Shown one piece after another: positions 18,620 through 27,050 of a stretch of 64,000 nucleotides of DNA. The DNA comes from Streptomyces sp. SLBN-31 (GTDB lineage: Bacteria; Actinomycetota; Actinomycetes; Streptomycetales; Streptomycetaceae), in contig NZ_VFNC01000002.1 in assembly GCF_006715395.1 (NCBI RefSeq), positions 372,001 through 436,000 of the forward strand, written 5' to 3'. The notes beneath the pieces are model-generated. The model saw only the letters and a program-made list of their open reading frames with translations, ran no database searches and was not told the DNA's origin. Each line of letters starts with the position of its first letter. Within the stretch, counting starts at the first letter, position 1. A program made the position numbers and the translations under genes.

Positions 18620-19267
18620 ATGTCCGAAACCACTACCAACACCACCGAGTTGACCTCGCAGTACAGCACACAGGTGGCCGGCGACCTTGAGCGCAACCTC
18701 AAGGAGCAGGAGCGAGTCCAGGGCGAGATCGACGCACTGCAGGCGCAGTTGTCCGCCCTGCAGCAGGACCAGACCGTGCTGGTGAACATCCAGCAGGCTC
18801 TCGGAGTCCCGGCCACGCCCGTCGAGCCGGAGCCGGAGCTGAAGCCGGAACCGGAGGCCGTCGCGGCGGTGCCCTCTCCCCGCAAGCGGAAGACATCGGC
18901 CGCCCCGTCCACGGGCAAGCAGGCCCGCGCCCGCAAGTCCTCCGCCCCGGCCCGTAAGCGGGCCGCCAAGAAGAGCGCCGCCGCGTCACCGGCCGCGCCG
19001 TCGCCCTCGACCAAGCTCGTGGATCTCGTGCGCGAACACCTGACCGGGCTGAACGAGCCCCGCTCCGCCGCCGAGATCGCGGACTCTCTGCAACAGCAGC
19101 ATCCCGAGCGCGAGTTCAAGGCCAAGATCGTGCGCCTCACACTCGAAGGGCTCGTGGCCAAGAACCAGGCACAGCGCACCAAGCAAGGCAGGTCCGTCTT
19201 CTACACCACCCCGGAGACCGCCGAGCCTGCCGCCCAGCAGGACGAGTCGGCGGAACAGCCTGCCTGA
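18620..19267 (+). CDS. Coiled-coil, Lys/Ala-rich winged-helix regulatory protein
   Basis: A 215-residue basic protein. Residues about 1-55 are a predicted coiled coil ('EIDALQAQLSALQQ'). Residues 60-130 are rich in Pro, Lys and Ala with repeated A-R-K/A-K-K words, like histone-H1-type tails. Residues 130-190 form a winged helix ('PRSAAEIADSLQQQHPEREF', 'IVRLTLEGLVAKNQ'). It could be a nucleoid-associated or gene-regulatory protein. An alternative GTG start lies 3 codons upstream at 18611. No operon partner. Confidence 0.78.
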   Translation: MSETTTNTTELTSQYSTQVAGDLERNLKEQERVQGEIDALQAQLSALQQDQTVLVNIQQALGVPATPVEPEPELKPEPEAVAAVPSPRKRKTSAAPSTGKQARARKSSAPARKRAAKKSAAASPAAPSPSTKLVDLVREHLTGLNEPRSAAEIADSLQQQHPEREFKAKIVRLTLEGLVAKNQAQRTKQGRSVFYTTPETAEPAAQQDESAEQPA

Positions 19268-19393
19268 CACCTGTCGGCGAACCGCTACGGCGGCTTCCAT
19301 GTGATCACGGTGCCGCGCGGGAAGGCCCACGCACTGCCGCACTCGACCAGACCCGCGCCCTGGTCGACTGGGCCGCCGACACAATCGCCTTCA

Positions 19394-19453
19394 TTTTGGT
19401 CCGTACCAAAAAAGGCAACAAATATTGACGCTCTCGAACAGCGTGCATAGGTT
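19394..19453 (+). promoter_or_regulatory. Promoter and palindrome upstream of the arabinofuranosidase
   Basis: A -35-like TTGACG at 19425-19430 and a -10-like TAGGTT at 19448-19453 are spaced by 17 bp. Just upstream is a perfect palindrome TTTTGGT-CCGT-ACCAAAA (19394-19411), suitable for a LacI/ROK-type sugar regulator. Confidence 0.55.
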
Positions 19454-20856
19454 CCGGGCGAGCCGATCGAAGAGACGCACCGTCAGGCCACCGGTGCGCC
19501 CACCCCCACTCGTCGAGCACCGGAGGGACTCCCATGCACGGTTCCCATCCCGCACCTCGGACTGTCATGCGCTCGCCAAGAGCGGTTCCACAACTCCTGC
19601 GGTGCGCGGCCTCCGCACTCAGCGCGCTCGTCCTCGCCCTCGGCGTCCTGCTCGGTTTCCCCGCCGCCTCCCAGGCAGCCGGTTCACTCCCGTGCGACAT
19701 CTACGCCGCGGCCGGCACCCCGTGCGTGGCCGCGCACAGTGTCACCCGCGCCCTGCTGTCCTCGTACAACGGACCGCTCTACCAGGTGACCCGCGTCTCC
19801 GACGGGGCCACCAGCGACATCGGCCTGCTCGCGCAAGGCGGTCACGCCAACGCGGGGGCGCAGGACACCTTCTGCGCCAACAGCGGCGGCTGCCGCATCA
19901 CGAAGATCTACGACCAGAGCGGCCGCCACAACGACCTGACCCCGGCCCCGCCGGTACCGCCGGCACGGGTGCCGACCGCGGCGCCGACGCCTCCGAGATC
20001 TCCGTCAGGGCGGGCGGCCACAAGGTCTACGGTCTGTGGGTCTCGCCGGGCGTCGGCTACCGCTACACCGGTGTCGCCTCCGGCGTCGCGGTCAACGGCC
20101 AGGCCGAAGGGGCCTACATGGTGGCCAGCGGCACCCACGTCGGCTCCGCCTGCTGCTTCGACTACGGCAACGCCGAAAGCACCCCGGCCGATACCGGCAA
20201 CGGGCACATGGACGCCGTATCCATCGCCACCACCTGCTACTTCGCCCCCTGCACCGGGACCGGCCCGTGGATCGAGGCGGACCTGGAGAACGGCATGTTC
20301 CAGGGCGACAACGGCTCCAACACCGCCAACCTGGGCAACAAGTCGACCTTCGTCACCGCCGTCCTGAAGAACAACGGACAGACCACATACGCGCTCAAGG
20401 GCGGCAACTCCCAGTCCGGCGGGTTGACCACCTGGTGGGACGGGGCACTGCCCACCCGGGGCGGCTACCAGCCCATGCACCAGGAGGGCGGCATCATCCT
20501 GGGCATCGGCGGCGACAACAGCAACTGGAACCGAGGCACGTTCTTCGAGGGTGTCATGGTCTCCGGCTATCCCACCGACGCCGCCGAGAACGCCGTACAG
20601 GCCAACATCACCTCCGTCGGCTACAGCGGTGAGACCGACGTGCCCAACGGCCCCCAGGGCACCGTCACCGGACCGGGCGGCACGTGCATGGACGTGGCCG
20701 CCGACGACTCGGGCACCAACGGAGCGGCCGTCCAGCTGTGGGACTGCCAGACCTATGCCGAGGACCAGCACTGGACCCACAACCCCGACGGCTCCCTCTC
20801 CACCCTCGGGCGTTGCCTGGACATCGAGAACAACGGCACGGCGGCCGGCGCCAAAC

Positions 20857-21026
20857 TCGAACTGTGGGACTGCAACGGCGTCGGCGGGCAGAAGTGGGTG
20901 CAGCAGGCGGACGGTTCCCTGCGCAACCCGCAGTCGGGCCGCTGCCTCGACTCCCCCAGCGGCGCCACCGCCAACGGCACCCGCCTGCAGATCTGGGACT
21001 GCAACGGCGCCACCGCCCAGAAGTTC
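20857..21026 (+). repeat. Direct repeat, copy 1, in lectin domain 1
   Basis: 170 bases identical to 21241-21410, displaced by 384 bp (128 codons, one lectin domain). Confidence 0.9.
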
Positions 21027-21240
21027 TCGGTCAACGGCGGCGGCACCGTCACCGGCCCCGGCGGCAAATGCGTCGACGTCACGGCAGACGACACCGGCAC
21101 CAACGGAGCAGCCGTCCAGCTGTGGGACTGCCAGTCCTACGCCGTGGACCAGCACTGGACCCACGGATCGGACAACTCCCTCTCCACCCTGGGCCGTTGC
21201 CTGGACATCGTGGGCAACGGCACCGCGAACGGCACCAAGG

Positions 21241-21410
21241 TCGAACTGTGGGACTGCAACGGCGTCGGCGGGCAGAAGTGGGTGCAGCAGGCGGACGGTT
21301 CCCTGCGCAACCCGCAGTCGGGCCGCTGCCTCGACTCCCCCAGCGGCGCCACCGCCAACGGCACCCGCCTGCAGATCTGGGACTGCAACGGCGCCACCGC
21401 CCAGAAGTTC
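21241..21410 (+). repeat. Direct repeat, copy 2, in lectin domain 2
   Basis: Second copy of the 170-base repeat. The preceding part of each domain has diverged at several positions, so the identity is confined to the domain C-terminal half. Confidence 0.9.
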
Positions 21411-21434
21411 AGCCTGAGCTGATCCGGACGGGAA

Positions 21435-21462
21435 GGGCTCGCCGCACGGTGCCGGCGAGCCC
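21435..21462 (+). terminator. Hairpin after abfB
   Basis: A 10-bp perfect stem GGGCTCGCCG/CGGCGAGCCC with an 8-base loop, 13 bases past the stop codon. Confidence 0.7.
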
Positions 21463-21688
21463 GGTGACCCTGTATGCGGCGCGGCCGCCTCCCGCGAAGT
21501 CTGCATCTCTCAACAAAAACCACCATGGCACACGACATAAAAGCAATGAGCTGATTTATGTGTCGACCCCCGACGGATTGTTACTCGGGGCTGCAGCGGA
21601 TGCATGGCCGAGGGACCCGAGACGGCATGACGGCCACCGGTCTCACGGAACGCCCATGGAACCACTCCGCGGCAGGAGGAGCGTCGTA

Positions 21689-22432
21689 ATGAGTGATGCC
21701 GAGCAGGACCGTGCCGGGAGGCTCAGGGAAACCGGTGAAACGGCCAAGACAGAGGCCACAGCCACCGCCGACCAGGCAAAACAGGCTGCGGGGCAGATCA
21801 AGGAAACCGTCGCGGAGCAGGGGAAGGCCGTGGTCGGCGAGGCCCGGCACCAGGCCGGCCGCGCCCTCGACGATCTGCGCAGTCGTACGGTCGCGGAGGC
21901 CGAGGAGCAGGCCCGGCGCGCCGCGGGAGTGCTGCGCCAGTGGTCGGACGACATAGGCGGTCTCGCCGATCACGCCCCGGGCGACTCACCCGCCCGCAGC
22001 CTCGCCGCCCAGATCTCCGACAGCGGCCACCGGGCCGCCGGCTACCTCGAGAAGCAGGGTGTCGACGGCGTACTGACCGACCTTCGACACTTCGCCCGCA
22101 GGCGGCCGGGCGCGTTCCTGGGGGGCGCTCTGCTGGCGGGCCTCGCGGTCGGTCGACTGGCCAAGGTGGCGGGCAAGGCGGGACAGTCGTCGTCCGGGCA
22201 GCGCAGCCTGCCAGCGACGTCCGAGCTTCCGCCGGAAGCCGAGACGGCAGCCCCGCCCCTTCCGCCCGCCTCCGTGCCGCAGGCCCCGCCTGTGCCGCCC
22301 GCCTCCGTGCCGCCCTCCTCCGTGCCTCAGGCCCCACCGGTGCCGCCGGTACCACCGGCTGTCGCGCAGGCGCCGGAGCCTTCCGGGCCGCCACAGGCGC
22401 CGCCGCCGGTTCGGCCCTATCCGGAGGTGTGA
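21689..22432 (+). CDS. Membrane-associated stress-type protein with apolipoprotein-like repeats and Pro-rich tail
   Basis: A 247-residue protein. Residues 1-100 are Ala/Glu/Lys-rich amphipathic heptads ('TATADQAKQAAGQIKETVAEQ'-like, LEA/CsbD-like character). Residues about 140-155 form one hydrophobic segment 'GAFLGGALLAGLAVG'. The last 70 residues are Pro/Ala-rich. The ATG at 21689 follows GGCAGGAGGAG. It is the first gene of a tight three-gene cassette with the holin-family and DUF3618 genes. Function unknown; envelope or osmotic stress is the usual guess. Confidence 0.78.
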   Translation: MSDAEQDRAGRLRETGETAKTEATATADQAKQAAGQIKETVAEQGKAVVGEARHQAGRALDDLRSRTVAEAEEQARRAAGVLRQWSDDIGGLADHAPGDSPARSLAAQISDSGHRAAGYLEKQGVDGVLTDLRHFARRRPGAFLGGALLAGLAVGRLAKVAGKAGQSSSGQRSLPATSELPPEAETAAPPLPPASVPQAPPVPPASVPPSSVPQAPPVPPVPPAVAQAPEPSGPPQAPPPVRPYPEV

Positions 22433-22433
22433 G

Positions 22434-22847
22434 ATGTCCTCGATCCCCCCGAGCCCTGCGGAGCGCGGGCAGGACAGGTCGGTGGGCGAACTGCTGTCGG
22501 CAGTGACCTCCGACGTCCAGACACTGTTCCGCCAGGAGATCGACCTGGCCAAGGCGGAGGTCCGCCAGGAAGCGACCAAGGCCGGCAAAGCGGCCGGGAT
22601 GTACGGGGGCGCGGGTTTCGCCGGTTACATGGTGCTGCTGTTCCTGTCCCTGGCCGCCGTACTGGGCCTGTCCAACGTCATGGACGGCGGCTGGGCCGCC
22701 CTGATCGTCACCGGAGTGTGGGCGATCGTCGCAGCCGTGCTCTACCAACGCGGCCGCACCCAGATGCGCACCGTCTCCCCCACTCCTCAGCAGACCGTCG
22801 AAACGATGAAGGAGAACGCCGAATGGGCACGTCACCCGAGCGGATAA
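22434..22847 (+). CDS. Phage-holin-family (superfamily III) membrane protein
   Basis: A 137-residue protein of the actinobacterial holin-III/DUF1469 family. An N-terminal amphipathic helix 'VTSDVQTLFRQEIDLAKAEV' is the hallmark. Two transmembrane segments follow ('GYMVLLFLSLAAVLGLSNVM' and 'ALIVTGVWAIVAAVL'). Most chromosomal members are not lytic holins. It begins 1 base after the previous stop and overlaps the next gene, so all three are coupled. Confidence 0.88.
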   Translation: MSSIPPSPAERGQDRSVGELLSAVTSDVQTLFRQEIDLAKAEVRQEATKAGKAAGMYGGAGFAGYMVLLFLSLAAVLGLSNVMDGGWAALIVTGVWAIVAAVLYQRGRTQMRTVSPTPQQTVETMKENAEWARHPSG

Positions 22848-23491
22848 GGGCCGACATCGACGCGACCCGCGACCAACTGTCCGCGGACGTGGACCAGCTG
22901 ACGGACCGAGCCAGTCCCCGGCGCATGGTTCACCGCCGCACCGAACGGGCGAAGGGCACCTTCACGGGCCTGCGGGACCGGGTCATGGGATCCGCCTCGA
23001 ACACCGCCCACGGGGTCAAGGGAAGCACCCGGTCGGCGGCGGACTCACTCCAGGACAGCGCCGGACAGGCCACCGACTCGGTGCGTCAGACGGCGGAACA
23101 GGCGGGCGATGCCGTGCGGCAGGCGCCGGAGCAGGTCATGCGTCAGACCCAGGGAAGCCCGCTGGCGGCGGGACTGATCGCCTTCGGCGTCGGCGTCCTC
23201 GCCTCCTCGATGCTGCCTGCCTCCTCCACGGAGGAAGAGGCGGTCTCGACTCTCATGGAACGCGAGGGACAGGCACTGGAGCCGGTCAAGCAGGCCGCCC
23301 TGGAATCGGCGCAGCACCTCAAGGAAGGTGCCAGGGAAGCGGCGCAGACCGCCACGGAAGAAGTCAGGTCCACAGCCGCCGACGCCGCACGCACCACCCA
23401 GGAGCAAGTACGCGACCAGGGCGCCCAGGTGACCGATCAGGCCCGTGCGTCAGGCCGGCAGATCACCGACGAGGCCCGGCAGCAACACTGA
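22823..23491 (+). CDS. DUF3618 protein
   Basis: A 222-residue protein. The N-terminal 'RIRADIDATRDQLSADVDQL' is the diagnostic DUF3618 word. A single membrane segment is 'LAAGLIAFGVGVLASSML'. The remainder is made of Ala/Glu/Gln-rich heptads. The ATG at 22823 overlaps the holin gene by 25 bp in another frame and follows GGAGAA. It is typically encoded next to holin-III proteins in actinomycetes. Confidence 0.88.
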   Translation: MGTSPERIRADIDATRDQLSADVDQLTDRASPRRMVHRRTERAKGTFTGLRDRVMGSASNTAHGVKGSTRSAADSLQDSAGQATDSVRQTAEQAGDAVRQAPEQVMRQTQGSPLAAGLIAFGVGVLASSMLPASSTEEEAVSTLMEREGQALEPVKQAALESAQHLKEGAREAAQTATEEVRSTAADAARTTQEQVRDQGAQVTDQARASGRQITDEARQQH

Positions 23492-23516
23492 GGCACCACG
23501 CCGGTCCGTCGGCCGG

Positions 23517-23554
23517 GGCCCGTCGTCCACGCACATGTGCCTGGACGACGGGCC
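23517..23554 (+). terminator. Bidirectional terminator
   Basis: A 13-bp perfect stem (GGCCCGTCGTCCA) with a 12-base loop is followed by TTCTGT. It serves the DUF3618 operon and the convergent anti-sigma kinase gene. Confidence 0.85.
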
Positions 23555-23618
23555 TTCTGTCGTCATCAGATGGACGACGCCCGGAACGAGAACGACTCCG
23601 GACAGGTCACTGAGAGTG

Positions 23619-24086
23619 CTACCGGCCCGAGGCGGTGTCCTTCAACGTGATTCGGGCGGTGATGCGCTTGCCGGCCGGCTCGCGCTCGGCGTCGACGCTG
23701 AGGGCGAGGGCCGTCACGATCTCCAGCCCGTGCTGCCCCACCCGGTCGGCATCGGCACTGCGCGCCACGGGCAGCACCGGGTCCGAATCCCACACCACCA
23801 CTTCCACCACCGCACCGGTCACCCGCAGGTGCAGCAGTATCGGGCCCGGCGCGTACTTGCAGGCGTTGGTGACCAGCTCGCTGACCACCAGCTGCGTCAG
23901 GTCCGACGCCCGGGCGGAAACCTCCACACCGCGCTCGGCCTGGACCCGGGCGAGGAAGTCCGCCGCCGTATGACGCGCCCGGGCGATGCAGGCGCCGTCC
24001 CCGTCCAACGCGAGGGACGTCTGCAGTCCGCCCAGACCATGTCGCAGGGCAGTACCGCCACGGTCGACTCCCGACCCTGGGTCCAT
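23619..24086 (-). CDS. ATP-binding anti-sigma-factor kinase (RsbW/HATPase_c_2-type)
   Basis: A 155-residue serine kinase or anti-sigma factor with a GHKL fold. The N-box 'LVVSELVTNACKYA' and the G1-like 'RVGQHGLEIVTAL' are visible. Streptomyces encodes many such proteins, which phosphorylate STAS antagonists or bind sigma factors. The start at 24086 (preceded by GGAGG) is preferred to the longer frame, which lacks homology upstream. It is divergent from a STAS gene. Confidence 0.85.
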   Translation of the reverse strand: MDPGSGVDRGGTALRHGLGGLQTSLALDGDGACIARARHTAADFLARVQAERGVEVSARASDLTQLVVSELVTNACKYAPGPILLHLRVTGAVVEVVVWDSDPVLPVARSADADRVGQHGLEIVTALALSVDAEREPAGKRITARITLKDTASGR

Positions 24087-24255
24087 CACCGTCGCCTCCA
24101 CTCCCCGTTTCACACCTACGCGTGTACCCGTGCACGCGAGCCTGACCCTCCGCCGCCCCCGGATGGCCCACCACGTACGTGCATCACCCGTACCGTGTGA
24201 CACACCATTCTGGCCCAAGCTTGCGCATCACCATCACCGGCCTGGACGAGGAACC

Positions 24256-24612
24256 GTGAGGAAACCAACCAACTCCCCCGCCCGGCTGTCGGTCGTGACG
24301 ACCACCACCGACGGCATCCGCGTGCTCTGTCTGACCGGAGAGATCGACCACGACACCGGGGAGATCCTCCGCCATGCCCTGGACGCCGCCGACACCGCGC
24401 GCCCGCGCACCGTCGTCGACCTGAGCCGGCTGACCTTCATGGACTCCACCGGCATCAACATCCTCATCGCCGCCCACCGCACTCATACGCAGGCGAACGG
24501 CTGGCTCCGGCTGGCCGCCCCCACCGGCTCGGTGCGGCGCACGATGGAGATCGTCGGCGTGGACGACGTCATCGACTGCCGCGAAACCCTCCACCAGGCG
24601 CTCCGCATCTGA
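24256..24612 (+). CDS. STAS-domain anti-sigma-factor antagonist
   Basis: A 118-residue partner-switch protein. The STAS phosphorylation site is in 'LSRLTFMDSTGINILIAAHR', with Asp-Ser-Thr at the helix start. The C-terminal 'GWLRLAAPTGSVRRTMEIVG' is typical. The GTG at 24256 has GAGGAA upstream. It is divergent from the HATPase protein; the two may form a partner-switching pair that controls a sigma factor not in this window. Confidence 0.88.
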   Translation: MRKPTNSPARLSVVTTTTDGIRVLCLTGEIDHDTGEILRHALDAADTARPRTVVDLSRLTFMDSTGINILIAAHRTHTQANGWLRLAAPTGSVRRTMEIVGVDDVIDCRETLHQALRI

Positions 24613-24847
24613 GGGGGACGCGGCTGCTGCGGGGGGGGCGCGGTGTGCCGCGGCGACTCGGGGATGGCCGCGGCACCCGCGCATACACACCCCGGGGCGC
24701 GCCAGGAGGATCACGCCCCGGGGGTGACCATCGAATGCCCCGCCCGCACACGGCCAGTCTGCGCCGAACGGGGGAAACTCGTTCGTCGCCGCAAACGGCG
24801 CCTACGGTCGTCAATCCTCATCGCGCTGGTCGCAGCCCTGCCTCCGG

Positions 24848-25288
24848 TCACCGGGGCATGTGACGACCCAGCTCCCCGGCCTTCTCTCGCAGTCGCGACG
24901 CCCAGGTCTCGCCTTCCGGCGGTGCGGACATCCCCGTGGGAGCCGACACCTGCACATCGCTGAGCGTGCCCTCGGGCGTGGCTCCGAGCCGGGCCCAGTC
25001 CACCTCGATCCCGGCGCGCTCGGCCAGCACCAGTGTCGTGGCGGTGAAGCCTTCGGAGAGGGCCAGCATGATGGTGTGGCTGGTTCTTCGGTGCTGAGCC
25101 AGAAGGGCGTTGGCGAAGATCTCGAAGGCGGCCGGATCTATCTGACACTCGTCGTTCTCCATCGGTCCGATACCGGATGCGAGTCCCAGCTCCGCCTCGA
25201 AGGCGGCGACTTGGCGCAGAAACAGGCGGGACGCGCCATTGGACGGGTTCCACAGCGTCTCATCGCCGACGTCGAAGTACTGACTCAT
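24848..25288 (-). CDS. Hypothetical protein (DUF6086-like), 146 aa
   Basis: A soluble helical protein starting 'MSQYFDVGDETLWNPSNGAS'. It has 'PMENDECQIDPAAFEIFANA' in the middle and a charged C-terminus. The opening resembles proteins filed as DUF6086 in Streptomyces, an attribution from memory and not verified. The start at 25288 follows GGTGCCG, weak. It stands alone between the STAS gene and the divergent methyltransferase. Confidence 0.68.
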   Translation of the reverse strand: MSQYFDVGDETLWNPSNGASRLFLRQVAAFEAELGLASGIGPMENDECQIDPAAFEIFANALLAQHRRTSHTIMLALSEGFTATTLVLAERAGIEVDWARLGATPEGTLSDVQVSAPTGMSAPPEGETWASRLREKAGELGRHMPR

Positions 25289-25496
25289 CACGGCACCTTC
25301 CGGTTGATCACGGCCGGCCAGGGTAACCAGCCGGACGGCCACCGCGGCGGGAATGACGACGTCGTCAGCCGGCGGTAGGTTCCTGCCAGTGGGCAAGTAA
25401 CCGCGCCGCGCTCCCTCGGTTCCGCCGGTGTGACACGCAGGGGCGATGGCTGCGATCGTCCGTCGTCGTGACTTCGCCGGAGCTAGTCTGCGTCGG

Positions 25497-26303
25497 GTGA
25501 ACGCAGACGATGCGAGCCGGCGGTGGACACGCTCCATGCCCGAGGCCTACGAACGTCACCTGGTACCGGTCCTGTTCCGTCCCTTCGCGGCGGATCTGGC
25601 CGCCCGGGCGGCCGCGCTGGGGCCCGGCACGATCCTGGAGCTGGCCGCCGGAACCGGAGCGCTGACCTCGGCCCTGCTCACCGCCGTGCCCGGGGCGTCG
25701 ATGGTGGCGACCGATCTCAACGAAGCGATGGTCACCGCCGGCTCCGCTCGTGAGCCGCGGGCGCACTGGCGGCAGGCGGACGCCCAGCAACTCCCCTTCG
25801 AGGACGGCAGTTTCGATCTCGTCGTGTGCCAGTTCGGGGTGATGTTCTTTCCCGACAGACCCGCCGCCTACGCCGAGGTGGGCAGGGTCCTGGCACCGCA
25901 GGGGCGGTTCGTGTTCAGCAGTTGGGGCCCGCTGGCCTCGCACGGGTTCGACGCCGCCTTCCAGACCGCATTGGAAGAGTGCTTGCCCGGCGAAGCGCCC
26001 CCGTTCTTGAGGGAGACGCCGCACGGCTACACCGATCCGGCGGTCGTCGCCTCCGATCTCGCGGCCGCCGGGCTGGCCCTGGCCGGCGCGGAGGAGATCA
26101 CCCTGGACGGCGTCGCGGAGTCCGCCGCCTCCGTCGCCACCGGCTTCCTCAACGGCACACCGGTCAGCGCCGCCCTGCAGGCCCGTCCGGACGCCCGGAC
26201 CCTCCAGGCGGCCGTGACGAAGAAGATGACGGATCGCCTCGGGTCCGGCCAGGTGACCGCACCGATGACCGCGACCGTCTATACGGCACAGCATCAGGCA
26301 TGA
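25497..26303 (+). CDS. Class I SAM-dependent methyltransferase
   Basis: About 268 residues. Motif I 'ILELAAGTGALTSALL' is the SAM loop, with the acidic residue in 'MVATDLNEAM'. 'ADAQQLPFEDGSFDLVVCQF' is the Ubi/CoQ-type signature. The start is uncertain: GTG 25497 matches family N-termini (NADDASRRW), while ATG 25446 would add 17 residues. Neither has a good ribosome binding site. Substrate unknown. Confidence 0.85.
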   Translation: MNADDASRRWTRSMPEAYERHLVPVLFRPFAADLAARAAALGPGTILELAAGTGALTSALLTAVPGASMVATDLNEAMVTAGSAREPRAHWRQADAQQLPFEDGSFDLVVCQFGVMFFPDRPAAYAEVGRVLAPQGRFVFSSWGPLASHGFDAAFQTALEECLPGEAPPFLRETPHGYTDPAVVASDLAAAGLALAGAEEITLDGVAESAASVATGFLNGTPVSAALQARPDARTLQAAVTKKMTDRLGSGQVTAPMTATVYTAQHQA

Positions 26304-26340
26304 TGCTCCCCGCTCCGGTGGCCCCGGTCACCGGAGCATC
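26302..26340 (+). terminator. Hairpin after methyltransferase
   Basis: Arms GATGCTCC/GGAGCATC enclose a second competing stem (CTCCGGTG/CACCGGAG). The repeat begins at the stop codon. Confidence 0.55.
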
Positions 26341-26446
26341 GCTGGGCGGCTCGGCCGGCGGAGGGCCGTAGCGAAGATGCGGACCCCCGTCGCCGCCCTC
26401 AGGGTGGTGGGTGTACGTGTACGAGCCCGCACGCGAGGAGGCCGTC

Positions 26447-26686
26447 ATGGCGAAGAACAAGGACAGCCGGGGGAAGAAGGAGCCGGCCAAGGGCGACAAG
26501 GTCGCCTGGAGCAGTCACGGCAGCGAGACCACCGGCACCGTCGAGAAGAAGATCACCAAGCGCACCGAGGCGGCCGGGCACACCGTCGACGCCACTCCGG
26601 AGGAGCCCCGGTACGAGGTCCGCAGCGACAAGTCCGGCCGTACCGCCGTACACAAGCCCTCCGCTCTGAAGAACAAGAAGAAGTAG
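26447..26686 (+). CDS. DUF2945 (hypervirulence-associated TUDOR-fold) protein
   Basis: A 79-residue basic protein. The domain words 'GDKVAWSSHG', 'GTVEKKIT' and 'PRYEVRSDKSGRTAVHKPSAL' match the DUF2945/HVA1 family. The C-terminus is K-N-K-K-K. The start at 26447 follows CGAGGAGG. It is 13 bp from the following DUF3140 gene, a pair often seen together in soil bacteria, associated with stress response; molecular role unknown. Confidence 0.88.
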   Translation: MAKNKDSRGKKEPAKGDKVAWSSHGSETTGTVEKKITKRTEAAGHTVDATPEEPRYEVRSDKSGRTAVHKPSALKNKKK

Positions 26687-26699
26687 GCGACGAGCCGAC

Positions 26700-26921
26700 G
26701 TGACGAATGACGACGACAAGCGCGAGACCTGGGACAGCTTCCGCGACCTGGTCAACATGACGCCCTCCTCACTGGAGAAGTGGCTCGCCACCGACGACTC
26801 GCAGGCCGCGGGGCAGCGCAAGGACGGCGGCGAGTCCACGGGGCACGCCTCCGGCCGGGCCATCGCGGACATCCTCCGCACGAACTGGGGCCACGCCCCA
26901 TTGGACGGCAGCGGGAAGTAA
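26700..26921 (+). CDS. DUF3140 protein
   Basis: A 73-residue acidic protein, with 'FRDLVNMTPSSLEKWLATDDS' and 'GHASGRAIADIL' as the family words. It starts at GTG 26700 right after the DUF2945 stop, so it is probably co-transcribed. DNA-binding has been suggested for homologues but nothing here proves it. Confidence 0.85.
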   Translation: MTNDDDKRETWDSFRDLVNMTPSSLEKWLATDDSQAAGQRKDGGESTGHASGRAIADILRTNWGHAPLDGSGK

Positions 26922-27050
26922 ACACGAGGGGCGGCGATTTTCAGCCAGGCGTTGTCCAGTACTCAACAGTCGGCCAGGACACGGCTGTTGCGGGCAAGAG
27001 ATGATCAATAACCTGAGGCGACAGGTTCGTCACTGCCCTCAGGGAGCTCC

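Larger units (their letters stand above)
19534..21422 (+). pseudogene. abfB: Secreted GH54 alpha-L-arabinofuranosidase B with two ricin-type lectin domains, one frameshift
   Basis: It encodes an extracellular arabinan-debranching enzyme. A Sec/Tat-like signal peptide (residues about 25-50, ending A-S-Q-A-A) precedes the AbfB catalytic domain 'CDIYAAAGTPCVAAHSVTRAL'. The reading frame shifts near 19945-19952, where one G appears missing, then continues with the catalytic words 'ADLENGMF' and 'GIGGDNSN' of GH54. Two CBM13 ricin-B-type domains follow, with repeated Q-x-W words ('AVQLWDC', 'GGQKWVQQ'). If the frameshift is real the protein stops short; a sequencing or assembly error would restore about 628 residues. 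Confidence 0.85.

Noticed and set aside
19908..21506. 532-codon minus-strand frame across abfB
   Set aside because: Its internal repetition only mirrors the lectin repeats on the other strand.
22434..22847. Holin-family gene as evidence of a prophage
   Set aside because: No other phage genes or attachment sites are seen, and this holin-III type is common on Streptomyces chromosomes.
24643..24963. Plus-strand frame with a lipoprotein-like 'VTGACDD' word
   Set aside because: It overlaps the antisense hypothetical protein, has no good start and loses protein character quickly.
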